DNA of 64,000 nucleotides from Granulicella aggregans (lineage in GTDB: Bacteria; Acidobacteriota; Terriglobia; Terriglobales; Acidobacteriaceae): contig NZ_JAGSYE010000001.1 in the NCBI RefSeq assembly GCF_025685565.1, forward strand, positions 1,674,001 to 1,738,000, written 5' to 3'. A model generated the notes under the pieces. The model searched no databases. It saw only the letters and a program-made list of their open reading frames with translations, and was not told the DNA's origin. The translations under genes were made by a program, and so were the position numbers. Shown one piece after another: positions 43,101-51,826 of this stretch; position 1 is the first letter of the stretch; every line of letters begins with the position of its first letter.

Positions 43101-43117
43101 TTCAGCAGGCGCATCAT
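40103..43117 (-). CDS. Formate dehydrogenase-like molybdoenzyme, alpha subunit (Cys-Gln active site)
   Basis: A 1004-residue protein with an N-terminal [2Fe-2S] domain (Cys51, 62, 65, 77), a Cys-rich HisCys segment (LYCTVCDNNNQNC), two [4Fe-4S] ferredoxin motifs (Cys162/165/168/172 and Cys205/208/211/215), a [4Fe-4S] site in the Mo-bisPGD domain (Cys281/284/288/315) and the molybdopterin domain. The presumed Mo ligand is Cys406, coded by TGT, in CARYCQNPATMGL. Classical formate dehydrogenases have His after this residue (for example Sec-His in E. coli FdhF); here it is Gln407. The protein belongs to the YrhE/YjgC branch, whose substrate is unsettled. Confidence 0.88.
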   Translation of the reverse strand: MMRLLNTPLPTETDTQLNLNGKSVPARTGELLVEALNRAAGEHGKKVPQVCYLPQMGPIQSCDTCMVSVNGALVRACATPVTGQMNVSTEGELVDIAQREAFDRILKNHMLYCTVCDNNNQNCTVHNTTAELDVKHQSRPYTPKPYEKDMSNPFYRYDPDQCILCGRCVEACQTVQVNETLTIDWASDNPRVLWDGGTQIEGSSCVSCGHCVTVCPCNALMEKSMLGHAGYLTNLPDEALHDMIDVVKGVEPPIGYGPILALSEMESEMRKERVKRTKTVCTYCAVGCSFEVWTRDRHILKIEPTHGPANGISTCVKGKFAWGHINSDDRLVHPLLRDGDHFREITWDEALDVIETKFKQVKRDHGPDALAFISSSKTTNEESYLMQKLARAVIGTNNVDNCARYCQNPATMGLQRTVGYGGDSGSISDIETAGLVFIVGANPAENHPVLATRIKRSHKFRGQRLIVADIRRHEMAERADIFFRPNPSTDSVWMNGVAKYILDHKLHKPEFIAKWVNHFDEFAKSLEPYTLEYTEKVTGVPQATLITVANEVAAADGVCILFAMGVTQHCGGSDTATALSNLLLLTGNYMRPGAGAYPLRGHNNVQGCSDFGSMPNVYSGYQKVDDEEVRAKFEAGWGVTLPTSTGKDNHQMIDAILDGSLKAMYIKGEDTVTSDSNAGYVASALAQLEFFVVQDINFSETCRYADLVLPAATSLEKDGTFTNTERRIQRIYKALEPLGESKPDWEIIQLIANRMGGNWKYTHPSQIMAEAASLTPLFAGVSYERLEGFNSLQWPVHADGTDTPLLFTDKFNFPDGKARFFPVTWIEPSEEVSSTYDLHLNNGRLLEHFEQGSMTRRTAGIHEITPNSFVEVSPELAEERGITSGRHVQLVSPYGRVRVQVLVSDRVQGKQLYMSLNSVDEPVNKLTSSHTDRQTHTPAFKETSVSMTVLPEQGENPLPRKNFRYGTRTPTMGVEIERKWARADYHIPGSKPADKLVQIASTHV

Positions 43118-43173
43118 AAAATCTCCAGCCCTTCAGAACCAAAGGTTAGCAGAGGTTGCAGGATAGAACGTTG

Positions 43174-44604
43174 TCACGCTGAAGTGAGTGTCGTAAATGC
43201 CTGCGGCGGAGCCCCAAACCGCTCCTTTAAGATGGCAAGCGCCTCCGCGCGGGTGCTCACGAGGCCGTCCAGTTGCGCATCCTCGGCAAACTCCAGCATC
43301 TCCTTGAACTGCACTCCGGGCCGGTATCCAGCCACGATCAGATCGCGCCCGCTGACAAACGGCTTGGGCCGGGCGGCCTCCTCCGGGTCGTCGTGAAAGT
43401 GCTGTTTGGCGAACTCATACAACTCCAGATTGCCGTTTGAAGATAAGACATCCATGCGGTGTAGTTCAAGATGCTCTTCAAATTTTGGCATCCGCAAAAA
43501 GCGTTTCAGCGTCGCCTGCCGCATATTCAGAATGTCACCAAAACGCATGTGATTTTTCACCAGCGCGACGATCTGCTCGGCGTCCTCGTTCGAAAAGCGC
43601 AGCCGATGCAGGATGACTTCGGCCATGCGAACGCCTACCTCAACATGGCCGTTGAAACGTATCCGGTCGCCCGCGACGCCGGGCTTCGGCGCGGTAAACG
43701 TGGCCGGCTTGCCGATGTCGTGCAGCAGTGCGCCCCAGGCCAGCGTCGGCGAAACTCCCGCAGGCAGCTTCTCCAGCAACAGCAGCGTATGCACCCAGAC
43801 ATCGCCCTCGGGGTGATATTGCGGAGGCTGTTCGACACCCTTCAGCTTAGTAGCCTCCGGAAGAACGTAGGCCAACAATCCGCACTCATCCAGCAACTCA
43901 AACGCCCGGCGAGCATGGCCTTCGGTCAACATCATCGTCAGTTCCGCCGCGATCCTCTCGATGCTCACCTTGCTTATGCTCGCCGCCTGGGCACGGATCG
44001 CCGCCAAGGTTGGAGGGTCGATCTCAAACTCCAGCCGCGCAGCAAATCGCACCGCCCGCAGCATGCGCAGCTTGTCTTCGGCGAAGCGGGTCGCGGGATC
44101 TCCAATCGCCCGCACAGTCTTCGCATTGAGGTCCGCACGGCCACCCACAAAGTCCAGCACCGACGCATCCAGATCGCCAGTCTCGTCGAACGAGATGGGA
44201 TCAAGCAACATGCCGTTGATCGTGAAATCGCGCCGGACGACATCTTCCTTCGGGTCGGTCGAGAACCGCACCGCGTCGGGCCGTCGGCCATCGGTGTAGA
44301 TGCCGTCGTTTCGGAACGTAGCAATTTCAATATCGAGAGCGTCTTCCCCAGCTTCTGCATTCGCCAGGACCACGCCGAAGTGAGCGCCGACGGACTTCGT
44401 CTTCGGAAAAAGGGCCATTACCTCATCCGGCGTCGCGCTCGTCGCCACATCGAAGTCCTTCGGTATGCGGCCTAACAGAAGGTCGCGGACGCAGCCGCCC
44501 GCGAAGTAGGCCTGGTGACCGGCACTACGAATTGTTCCGGCGACGGAAAGGGCTGCCCTGTACTCAGGGCCTCTACAAAATGCTTTTGGATCGGGTGCCA
44601 TCAA
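43174..44604 (-). CDS. cca: CCA tRNA nucleotidyltransferase
   Basis: A 476-residue class II nucleotidyltransferase: GCVRDLLLGRIPKDFDVATSATPDEV in the catalytic domain, RRDFTINGMLLDP, and RFAEDKLRMLRAVRFAARL. An HD domain (LLHDIGKPATF) follows at about residue 285, a form with phosphatase/phosphodiesterase activity. It adds or repairs 3'-CCA ends. The tRNA in this window encodes its own CCA, so the enzyme would serve others or repair. Confidence 0.93.
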   Translation of the reverse strand: MMAPDPKAFCRGPEYRAALSVAGTIRSAGHQAYFAGGCVRDLLLGRIPKDFDVATSATPDEVMALFPKTKSVGAHFGVVLANAEAGEDALDIEIATFRNDGIYTDGRRPDAVRFSTDPKEDVVRRDFTINGMLLDPISFDETGDLDASVLDFVGGRADLNAKTVRAIGDPATRFAEDKLRMLRAVRFAARLEFEIDPPTLAAIRAQAASISKVSIERIAAELTMMLTEGHARRAFELLDECGLLAYVLPEATKLKGVEQPPQYHPEGDVWVHTLLLLEKLPAGVSPTLAWGALLHDIGKPATFTAPKPGVAGDRIRFNGHVEVGVRMAEVILHRLRFSNEDAEQIVALVKNHMRFGDILNMRQATLKRFLRMPKFEEHLELHRMDVLSSNGNLELYEFAKQHFHDDPEEAARPKPFVSGRDLIVAGYRPGVQFKEMLEFAEDAQLDGLVSTRAEALAILKERFGAPPQAFTTLTSA

Positions 44605-44651
44605 CTTCCTCTTATGATGGTTAGATGCGGGAAAGCGGCGGAACAGCTTCC

Positions 44652-45806
44652 ATGGGAACTGGGTTAATCCTCGGCATCGAAAGCTCCTGCGATGAGACGG
44701 CGGCGGCAGTTGTCCGCGACGGACAGCGTGTTCTATCGAACATAGTCGCCTCCCAGGTCGAACTCCATGGCAACTACGGCGGCGTCGTCCCCGAGCTCGC
44801 CTCCCGCGAACACCTGCGCAACATCCTCCCCGTCGTCCGCCAGGCGATGCAGGAGGCCAACGTCACCTACCGCGATCTCGACGCGATCGCGGTCACCGAG
44901 GGCCCGGGTCTCCCCGGGGCTCTCCTTGTCGGCATCACGTTTGCGAAGTCGCTCGCCTTTGGCCTGGACAAGCCGCTGATCGGCGTCAATCACCTTGAGG
45001 GGCACATCCATGCCGTGGTGATGCAGGGAGCGGGAAGAAGAGAGAAGGGAGAACTGCCCCTGCTCGCGCTCGTCGTCTCCGGTGGCCACACGCATCTCTA
45101 TCTCGCGTCGCATGACGAACAGAGCTGGAGCTATCGCAACGTCGGTCGCACTGTCGACGACGCAGCCGGCGAGGCCTACGACAAGGTCGCGAAGCTCCTC
45201 GGCCTCGGATACCCCGGCGGCCCCTGGATGGACGCGCTCGCCGCACACGGCAACCCCCGCGCCGTCACCTTCAACTTCGGGCAGATCACGCCGCGGCCCA
45301 GTGCCGTTACGCCGAACAAGAAGGCCATCGCCGAGCGCTCCGGCCCGGTCTTCGACTTCTCCTTCAGCGGCATCAAGACCGCCGTCCTCCGCTACGTCGA
45401 AACCCACGCCATGAAGCCCTCCATCGAGGCTCGCCGCGCTGCTTTGGCAGAGAATCCGGGGATCAAACCTTCTGAAGCAGCCAGCCTCTGCGATCGGCAG
45501 ACGCTCGACCTGATCGCGTCCTTCCAGTACGCCGTCGTCGGCAATCTGATGCGCCAAACCTTCGCCGCCGCCGAGGCCTTTGGCGCGAAGCACATCGTCG
45601 TCTCGGGCGGCGTCGCTGCCAACCGCGAACTCCGCGAGCGCTTTACCGCCGAGGCCGAACGCCGCAGGCTCACCGTCGCCTTCCCGTCCCTCGCCCTCTC
45701 AACCGACAACGCCGCCATGATCGCCGCCGCCGCGTGGCCGAAGTTCCTCGCTGGCAGAACTTCGGACGACACACTCGTCGCCACCCCACAGCTAAAATTA
45801 GGCTGA
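44652..45806 (+). CDS. tsaD: tRNA N6-adenosine threonylcarbamoyltransferase TsaD
   Basis: The 384-residue ASKHA protein starts MGTGLILGIESSCDETAAAV with metal ligands in NHLEGHIHAV (HxxxH) and LVVSGGHTHLYL, and SGGVAANRELRERF. With TsaB/E it makes t6A37 in ANN-decoding tRNAs. ATG 44652 gives the usual start; an in-frame one at 44625 is a weak extension. The protein contains an insertion of about 20 residues (FGQITPRPSAVTPNKKA) before the C-terminal lobe. Confidence 0.93.
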   Translation: MGTGLILGIESSCDETAAAVVRDGQRVLSNIVASQVELHGNYGGVVPELASREHLRNILPVVRQAMQEANVTYRDLDAIAVTEGPGLPGALLVGITFAKSLAFGLDKPLIGVNHLEGHIHAVVMQGAGRREKGELPLLALVVSGGHTHLYLASHDEQSWSYRNVGRTVDDAAGEAYDKVAKLLGLGYPGGPWMDALAAHGNPRAVTFNFGQITPRPSAVTPNKKAIAERSGPVFDFSFSGIKTAVLRYVETHAMKPSIEARRAALAENPGIKPSEAASLCDRQTLDLIASFQYAVVGNLMRQTFAAAEAFGAKHIVVSGGVAANRELRERFTAEAERRRLTVAFPSLALSTDNAAMIAAAAWPKFLAGRTSDDTLVATPQLKLG

Positions 45807-45861
45807 GCCCGAGAGCGGTTAGTATTTCAGCAAGCAAAGTGCCGGTACAAGGAGCTCCAAC

Positions 45862-46251
45862 CTGAAGACCATCTTGCAGATCTTGTTTGGCGTGGCAGTG
45901 GGAGGGATCGGATTGGCGTTAGCCTTCGCGCTGATGTTGCACTTCAACACAGCCCCCTCAACCGCCTTCGCGTTCTTTCTCTTCTTCCCGACTCTCCAGT
46001 GGATCTCAACCCTCTCATTTCCGCGCGATCTGGTGCCGCGCTTCATCGTGACTTCAATTTTGTGTATGGGCAGCGCTTTCTGGCTGCTCCGTTCCAACTT
46101 CCCCATGTTTTGGGAGCATGAGGATGAGCCACTGGTTTATTCCATCACCTGGCGTTCGGCAGTCGCTCTGCTCGTTCTTCTAGCGACTCCTTATTGCGCC
46201 TCCTATCTGGCCGCTCACTCAATCAAGCGGTTTCGCCGCCGGGCCATATAG
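45862..46251 (+). CDS. Hypothetical membrane protein with probable CTG start
   Basis: A protein of 129 residues with three to four hydrophobic helices (about residues 5-26, 33-52, 60-78, 98-120). The frame has no ATG near its beginning. CTG 45862 gives MKTILQILFGVAVGG, typical for a membrane protein start, and has AAGGAG seven or eight bases upstream. TTG 45874 is the alternative but has poor spacing from that site. It lies after tsaD. Function unknown. Confidence 0.62.
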   Translation: MKTILQILFGVAVGGIGLALAFALMLHFNTAPSTAFAFFLFFPTLQWISTLSFPRDLVPRFIVTSILCMGSAFWLLRSNFPMFWEHEDEPLVYSITWRSAVALLVLLATPYCASYLAAHSIKRFRRRAI

Positions 46252-46325
46252 CCATCGACTAGAATCAAAAGGGACTATTTTAGAAAGCGGACTGCACGGC
46301 GCCAGCGCCCGGCAGCGGGTACTCT

Positions 46326-47843
46326 TTGCGCGTGTCTTCGGAATCAGAATCGCAACTGCAGCTCTTCAACACGCTTAGCGGCATGGTTGAACCCCTCGCT
46401 CCCGTCGGCGCCCCGGCGTTCCGCATGTACGCCTGCGGCCCCACCGTCTACGACTACGGTCACATCGGCAACTTCCGGACTTTCCTGCATGTCGACGTTT
46501 TACGTCGATTCCTAAAGCAGCAGGGCGTGCCCGTGCAGCACGTCATGAACATCACCGACGTGGACGACAAGATCATCCGTAACGCCGCCGCCGCCGGCAA
46601 GTCCATCGAAGATTATTCTGCCAAGTTCGAGCGGGCATTCTTCGAAGACATGGAGTGGCTCGGCATCGAGAAGCCGGAGCACCTGCCGCGTGCGACCGAC
46701 TCCATCCCCGAGATGGTCGCCCTGATCCAGAAGCTCGCCGAAAAAGACACCGCCTACCAGATCGAAGACGGAAGCTGGTACTTCCGCATCGCCAACTTCC
46801 CCGAGTACGGCAAGCTCGCGAAGAAGGATCTCGAAGGCCTCGAAGACGGTGCCCGCGTCGATAATGACGAGCACGAAAAGGACGCCGCCCGCGACTTCGC
46901 CCTCTGGAAGGCCGTCAAGCCTACGTCGTCTGGTGAAGCCGAGCGCCACTGGGAGACCTCGCTTGGCCCCGGCCGTCCCGGCTGGCACATCGAGTGCTCC
47001 GCCATGGCCACCAAGTATCTTGGCGAAAGCTTCGACCTACACGCCGGCGGCGAAGACCTCATGTTCCCGCACCACGAGAACGAGATCGCCCAGTCCGAAT
47101 CCGCCACCGGCCACACCTTTGCGCGGCACTGGATGCACGTCCGCTTCCTGCTCGTCGAAGGCCGGAAGATGTCGAAGTCCGACAACAACTTCTTCACCCT
47201 CCGCGACCTGCTGCTGAAGGGCTACCGCGCCTCCGCGATCCGTTTCCTCCTGATCTCCGTCCCGTACCGTCACCAGCTCAACTTCACCTTCGACGGCCTG
47301 ATCGAATCGACCAACGCGATCGATCGTCTGCGCACCTTTCACCAGCGTATGTTGAAGGGCGGATTCGCCGCCGGACTGAACCCCGAGATCGCCACAGCCA
47401 CGGCGAAGGCCCGCGCCGTTTATACCGCCTCGCTGGCCAACGACCTGAACACCGCCGAAGCCCGCGCCGCCATCTTCGATCTTGTCCGAGCCGCGAACTC
47501 CGCCGCCGACGCCGGTACGCTGCAATCTGAAAACGTAACCGAAATCATCTCCGTGTTGACGCTCTTCGACGGCGTCTTCGCTGTCCTCACCGACAACGAC
47601 GCCGCCATCACCCGCGAAGCGATCGCCTGGGCCGAGCGCGAAGATCGCATGGATGAGGTCGCCGCAAATCTCGTCGAGACGCTGGCGTTCAGCGACGCCG
47701 ACATCGATGCTCTCGTAGCCGAACGCACCCAGGCCAAGAAGTCACGCAACTTCGCCCGCGCCGATGCGATTCGCAACGACCTGCTCGCAAAAGGGATTCT
47801 GCTCGAAGACGGCAAAGACGGCGTCCGCTGGAAACGCAAATAG
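46326..47843 (+). CDS. cysS: Cysteinyl-tRNA synthetase
   Basis: The roughly 505-residue class I synthetase has MYACGPTVYDYGHIGNFRTF (HIGH-type), the zinc site residues and KMSKSDNNFFTLRD. It charges tRNA-Cys. The start could be TTG 46326, GTG 46332 or nearby; the upstream sequence lacks an obvious ribosome-binding site. It lies about 70 bases after the hypothetical membrane protein. Confidence 0.93.
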   Translation: MRVSSESESQLQLFNTLSGMVEPLAPVGAPAFRMYACGPTVYDYGHIGNFRTFLHVDVLRRFLKQQGVPVQHVMNITDVDDKIIRNAAAAGKSIEDYSAKFERAFFEDMEWLGIEKPEHLPRATDSIPEMVALIQKLAEKDTAYQIEDGSWYFRIANFPEYGKLAKKDLEGLEDGARVDNDEHEKDAARDFALWKAVKPTSSGEAERHWETSLGPGRPGWHIECSAMATKYLGESFDLHAGGEDLMFPHHENEIAQSESATGHTFARHWMHVRFLLVEGRKMSKSDNNFFTLRDLLLKGYRASAIRFLLISVPYRHQLNFTFDGLIESTNAIDRLRTFHQRMLKGGFAAGLNPEIATATAKARAVYTASLANDLNTAEARAAIFDLVRAANSAADAGTLQSENVTEIISVLTLFDGVFAVLTDNDAAITREAIAWAEREDRMDEVAANLVETLAFSDADIDALVAERTQAKKSRNFARADAIRNDLLAKGILLEDGKDGVRWKRK

Positions 47844-47959
47844 CGCTCTCATCAGGCCCATCTTTCACCCATTGACTTGTCATCCTTCGAGCCTGCGGAT
47901 CACAGCTTCATCGTGATGCGCCGGCTCGGAGGATCTGCTTCTTGACTCTGCTACGAACC

Positions 47960-48349
47960 TTACTTACCGGGAAACAAAGGCCCCAGCACCGCCCGTACCT
48001 GCTCCGCTGTAAACGGCTTGGAGATGTTCCCCTTCGACCCAGCCGCCTTCGCTCGAGCCACATGCTCCGGGCTGTTCTCCGTCGTGATCATGATGATGTG
48101 CGTGCCCGGGCAGAGCTTTTCCTTCTGTATCCGCTCCATGAACTCCAGGCCGCTCATCTTCGGCATGTTCGTATCGGTCACAATCAGATCGTACGTCTGC
48201 TTGCTGCGCAACGCGGAGCGCAGTACCTGCACTGCTTCCTGTCCATCTCCGGCATATTCAAACTGGTTGATCGCGGGAATCGCGGTGTTCACCGCCTTCT
48301 GCACCATCTTCCGCAACAAAAGTGAATCATCGATTATCAACGCACGCAT
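47960..48349 (-). CDS. CheY-like response regulator, divergent to the cheA operon
   Basis: The 129-residue single receiver domain starts MRALIIDDSLLLRKMVQKAV, phospho-Asp59 in LIVTDTNMPKMSG, Thr in IIMITTENSPEH and Lys in GNISKPF. It has no output domain, so it is a CheY. It is divergent from cheA with about 190 bases between. A second CheY is inside the operon; the two likely serve different roles (for example motor output and phosphate sink). Confidence 0.88.
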   Translation of the reverse strand: MRALIIDDSLLLRKMVQKAVNTAIPAINQFEYAGDGQEAVQVLRSALRSKQTYDLIVTDTNMPKMSGLEFMERIQKEKLCPGTHIIMITTENSPEHVARAKAAGSKGNISKPFTAEQVRAVLGPLFPGK

Positions 48350-48539
48350 CGAGCAAACCCCCGTCCTTCTCCGCAGTTCATCGGCAGCGCGGGCCTGGGG
48401 TTGAGGGTGCCGCGAGGAAACTTCCGATGAAGCGAAACAGGACACCACTAGCTCGAAGGTGTTCCATTTTTCTGCACTGTGCCGGTAATCCTCTTTCGTT
48501 CCTGTCCGATAAAGGCATGTGAGAAGAGGTCTGCCCGGT

Positions 48540-51329
48540 ATGGATGTGAACGAACAAGAGGAGCGGGACGAAGACATTCGCCAATTCCTCATCGAGAGCA
48601 ACGAAAACCTCGCCACGCTCGATGACGAGATCGTCAAACTCGAAAAGACGCCCGAGAACAACGCGCTGATCTCCAGCGTCTTTCGCACGATCCATACCAT
48701 CAAGGGAACGTGCGGCTTCTTTGGCTTCGACCTGCTCAGCGCCACCGCACACATTACCGAGAACATCCTCGCCCAGGCCCGTGCGGGCCAGCGCACGCTC
48801 ACACCCGACGTCATCTCCCTCATCCTCGAAGCGGTCGACAAGATCAAGATTCTGCTGGTGAACATCGAGCAGACCGGCGTCGAAGGTGATGTCGATTGCG
48901 CTGAACTCATCGGCCGCCTGGAAAAGTGCCACGACGCCTGCGGCTCCGAAGCGGCGCAAGCTGCCCCTGCCGCACCACCACCTGTGCCTGCGCCACCCGC
49001 TCCGATGGTGGCCCCGGTTGCAGTTGCCGCAGCACCCGCTCCTGTTGTCGTAGCCTCACCGCCCGCGCCAGCTCCGGTAGCCGCACCGCCTCCTCCGCTC
49101 GTGCAGCCTGCTCCACCGCCACCGCCCCCACCAGCTCCAGTCGCTGCGGCACCGCCTCCAACGCCAGCGCCTCCTCCAGCACCAGCCGCGCCTGCTGCTC
49201 CTGCCAAGGCCCCCGCCGCTTCTACCGACTCCACCATCCGCGTCGATGTCGGCCTGCTCGACAAGCTGATGAACCTCGTCGGCGAGCTCGTCCTCGCCCG
49301 CAACCAACTCCTCCAGAACTCCAGCACGCAAAGCTCCTCGCTCCAGAAGACCACGCAGCGCCTGAACCTCATCACCAGCGAGCTGCAGGAAGGCGTGATG
49401 AAGACGCGCATGCAGCCCATCGGCGTCGTCTGGAACAAGCTGCCGCGCGTCGTGCGCGATCTCGCCTCTCAGGTCGGTAAGCAGATCTCGATCGAGATGA
49501 TCGGTGCTGACACCGAACTCGACAAGACCATCATCGAGGCCATCAAGGACCCGCTTACGCACATCGTCCGTAACTCCTGCGATCACGGCGTAGAGAACCC
49601 CGCGACGCGCACCGCCAAGGGCAAGGATCCCGAAGGCCGCCTGCTGCTGCGCGCCTTCCACGAAGGCGGCGTCGTCAACATCGAGATCACCGACGACGGC
49701 GCAGGCATCGACCCCAACAAGATGCGTACCAAGGCCATCGAGAAGGGCCTCATCACCGAAGAGCAGGCCGCGCAGATGAACGACCAGTCCGCCCGCGAGC
49801 TGATCTTCGCCCCCGGCTTCTCGACCGCCGAGAAGGTGACCAGCATCTCCGGTCGAGGCGTCGGCATGGATGTGGTCAAGACCAACATCGAGAAGATCGG
49901 CGGCAACGTTGAGATCCTCGAAGGCAAGCCCTACGGCACCACCATCCGCATCCGTATCCCGCTTACGCTCGCGATCATCCCCGGCCTCATCGTCTCGCTC
50001 ACGCCGAAGCCCGCTGGCCAACACGGCAGTATCGCCCGCGACGAACGCTTCGTCGTCCCGCAGGCGAACCTCCTCGAACTCGTCCGCGTCGAAGGCCCCA
50101 AGATCGAAGAGCGCATCAAGAGCCTGCACGGCACCCCGATCTTCCACTATCGCGGCCAGCTACTTCCGCTCGTCTATCTCCGCCGGATCCTTGGAAAGGC
50201 CATGCCCGAGGGCGACCCAGAGGCCGTCAGCATCGTCGTCCTGCAAGCGGAGAATCGCAGCCTCGGCCTCGTCGTCGATGCGATCCACGACACGCAGGAG
50301 ATCGTCGTCAAGCCACTCGGTCGCCAGTTGAAGGGCCTCGACTGCTACCTCGGCGGCACCATCATGGGCGACGGCCTGCCCGCCCTCATCCTCGATGTCG
50401 CCGGCCTCGCACGCCTCGCAAACCTTCAAGGCCGCAACTCCTCAGCCACTGTCGATTCCTCGCGATCCGGTCCGCAGCAGGCCGCGCTGCCTACCAAGAT
50501 GCTGCTGCTCTTCCGTGCCGGAAACTTCCATCGCATCGCTGTCCCCCTGCCGCTCGTCGCCCGCCTGGAGAAGATTCCCACCAACACGGTCGAGCGCGCC
50601 GCCGGCCACGCCGTGCTGCACTATCGCGGCGACATCCTCCCGCTCGTGGATCTCGCCTCCGTGCTCGAGCCCGGCTCCGGCCACGACGCCTTCGCGGAAG
50701 AGATCATTCAGCTTATCGTCTTCACCGACGGCGCTCGCCGCATCGGCGTCATCGTCGACCAGATCGTCGACATCGTCGACGAAGCCGTCACCGTCCGCCG
50801 CGGCGCTGCGGCTCCGGGGCTGCTCGGCTCCGCGGTCATTGGCGGCAAGATCACCGACCTCCTCGACCTACACGCCGTCGTCAGCGCCGGGGGAGGGAAC
50901 TGGCTCAACTCCGACGACATCGGCTCGCAGGGCCACACCATCCTTCTGCTCGACTCCTGCCTGCCTGCCCGCGAGATGATCGCCGAGTACCTTGGTGCTT
51001 CGGGCTTCGATGTCACCTCTGCCAACTCCGTCGGGGATGCCATGCCACGCATTCGCCAGTCGCGATTCGACATCGTCATCGCTGCGGTACCGGAAGGCCG
51101 TTCCGGCTTCGATACGCTCAAGGCCCTTCGCCGCGACAAGCAGTTCGACCGCACGCCTATCCTCGGCCTCGTCGATCACCCCGAGCAGTTGGACGCATAC
51201 GTCCCCGACGGCCTCTCCTACGACGCCCGCATCATGCGCTCGAACCGCGACGAACTCATTGCATCCATCTCCGCCCTCGTCCGTCCCAGCGGGCACTATC
51301 ACCAGGCTATGTACGAGGAGGCGGCATGA
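48540..51329 (+). CDS. cheA: Chemotaxis histidine kinase CheA with two CheW domains and a pseudo-receiver
   Basis: The 929-residue hybrid kinase has an N-terminal Hpt domain with phospho-His52 (TIHTIKGTCGFFGF), a Pro/Ala-rich linker (about residues 140-225), a dimerisation and HATPase core (LVGELVLARNQLL, NSCDHGVENP, DDGAGIDPNKM, GRGVGMDVV), then two CheW-like regions (around residues 480-640 and 655-790). The C-terminal region from about 798 resembles a receiver domain, but the phospho-Asp is Ala in IVIAAVPEG and the Lys is missing, so it is degenerate. A GTG start at 48519 is a less likely alternative. Confidence 0.92.
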   Translation: MDVNEQEERDEDIRQFLIESNENLATLDDEIVKLEKTPENNALISSVFRTIHTIKGTCGFFGFDLLSATAHITENILAQARAGQRTLTPDVISLILEAVDKIKILLVNIEQTGVEGDVDCAELIGRLEKCHDACGSEAAQAAPAAPPPVPAPPAPMVAPVAVAAAPAPVVVASPPAPAPVAAPPPPLVQPAPPPPPPPAPVAAAPPPTPAPPPAPAAPAAPAKAPAASTDSTIRVDVGLLDKLMNLVGELVLARNQLLQNSSTQSSSLQKTTQRLNLITSELQEGVMKTRMQPIGVVWNKLPRVVRDLASQVGKQISIEMIGADTELDKTIIEAIKDPLTHIVRNSCDHGVENPATRTAKGKDPEGRLLLRAFHEGGVVNIEITDDGAGIDPNKMRTKAIEKGLITEEQAAQMNDQSARELIFAPGFSTAEKVTSISGRGVGMDVVKTNIEKIGGNVEILEGKPYGTTIRIRIPLTLAIIPGLIVSLTPKPAGQHGSIARDERFVVPQANLLELVRVEGPKIEERIKSLHGTPIFHYRGQLLPLVYLRRILGKAMPEGDPEAVSIVVLQAENRSLGLVVDAIHDTQEIVVKPLGRQLKGLDCYLGGTIMGDGLPALILDVAGLARLANLQGRNSSATVDSSRSGPQQAALPTKMLLLFRAGNFHRIAVPLPLVARLEKIPTNTVERAAGHAVLHYRGDILPLVDLASVLEPGSGHDAFAEEIIQLIVFTDGARRIGVIVDQIVDIVDEAVTVRRGAAAPGLLGSAVIGGKITDLLDLHAVVSAGGGNWLNSDDIGSQGHTILLLDSCLPAREMIAEYLGASGFDVTSANSVGDAMPRIRQSRFDIVIAAVPEGRSGFDTLKALRRDKQFDRTPILGLVDHPEQLDAYVPDGLSYDARIMRSNRDELIASISALVRPSGHYHQAMYEEAA

Positions 51330-51772
51330 CCCCATCGACTGAAGACTCCCGCCAATATGCAACCTTTCGCGTTGCAGATTTGTTCCTCGGTGTTGAGGTG
51401 CTGAAAGTCCAGGAGCTTATCCGCCGCCAGGAGATGAGTCCCGTGCCGCTCGCGCCGAGGGCCATCGAAGGCCTCATCAACCTGCGCGGACAGATCGTCA
51501 TCGCCATCGACACTCGCCGAAGCCTCGGCCTTCCGCCCGCCGAAGGCGAAGACACGCGCGTGAATATCGCCATTCGCTCCGGCGACTCCGTCATCAGCCT
51601 GCTCGTCGACGAGGTCTGCGACGTCATCGATCTTCCCCTCTCCGCGCGCGCTCCCGTTCCGGAGAACATGCCCTACGAGCAGCGCCAGATGATCGAATGC
51701 GTCTTCCGCGCCAAGGACGAACTCATGCTCGTCCTCGATACCAACAACGTCTTTGAGAACGCCTGCAGTTGA
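51326..51772 (+). CDS. cheW: CheW coupling protein
   Basis: A 148-residue CheW: YATFRVADLFLGVEVLKVQE, PRAIEGLINLRGQIVIAIDTRRSLG and SLLVDEVCDVIDLP are family blocks. It links MCPs to CheA. It overlaps cheA by four bases (ATGA), so translation is coupled. Confidence 0.94.
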   Translation: MTPSTEDSRQYATFRVADLFLGVEVLKVQELIRRQEMSPVPLAPRAIEGLINLRGQIVIAIDTRRSLGLPPAEGEDTRVNIAIRSGDSVISLLVDEVCDVIDLPLSARAPVPENMPYEQRQMIECVFRAKDELMLVLDTNNVFENACS

Positions 51773-51826
51773 AGCCAAATCTAGATTTCCAACTCAGTTT
51801 CAAAACACGGAGAGGACCAGGTCATC

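Noticed and set aside
48960..49215. Repetitive Pro/Ala coding stretch as a possible tandem DNA repeat or CRISPR-like array
   Set aside because: The units have no constant length or spacer pattern and the stretch is in frame with CheA as an interdomain linker.
47960..49438. A 492-codon minus-strand open frame across the cheA start and linker
   Set aside because: Its distal 129 codons are the true CheY gene; the remainder is a shadow of cheA in the Pro/Ala-rich linker, where both strands lack stops because of high GC.
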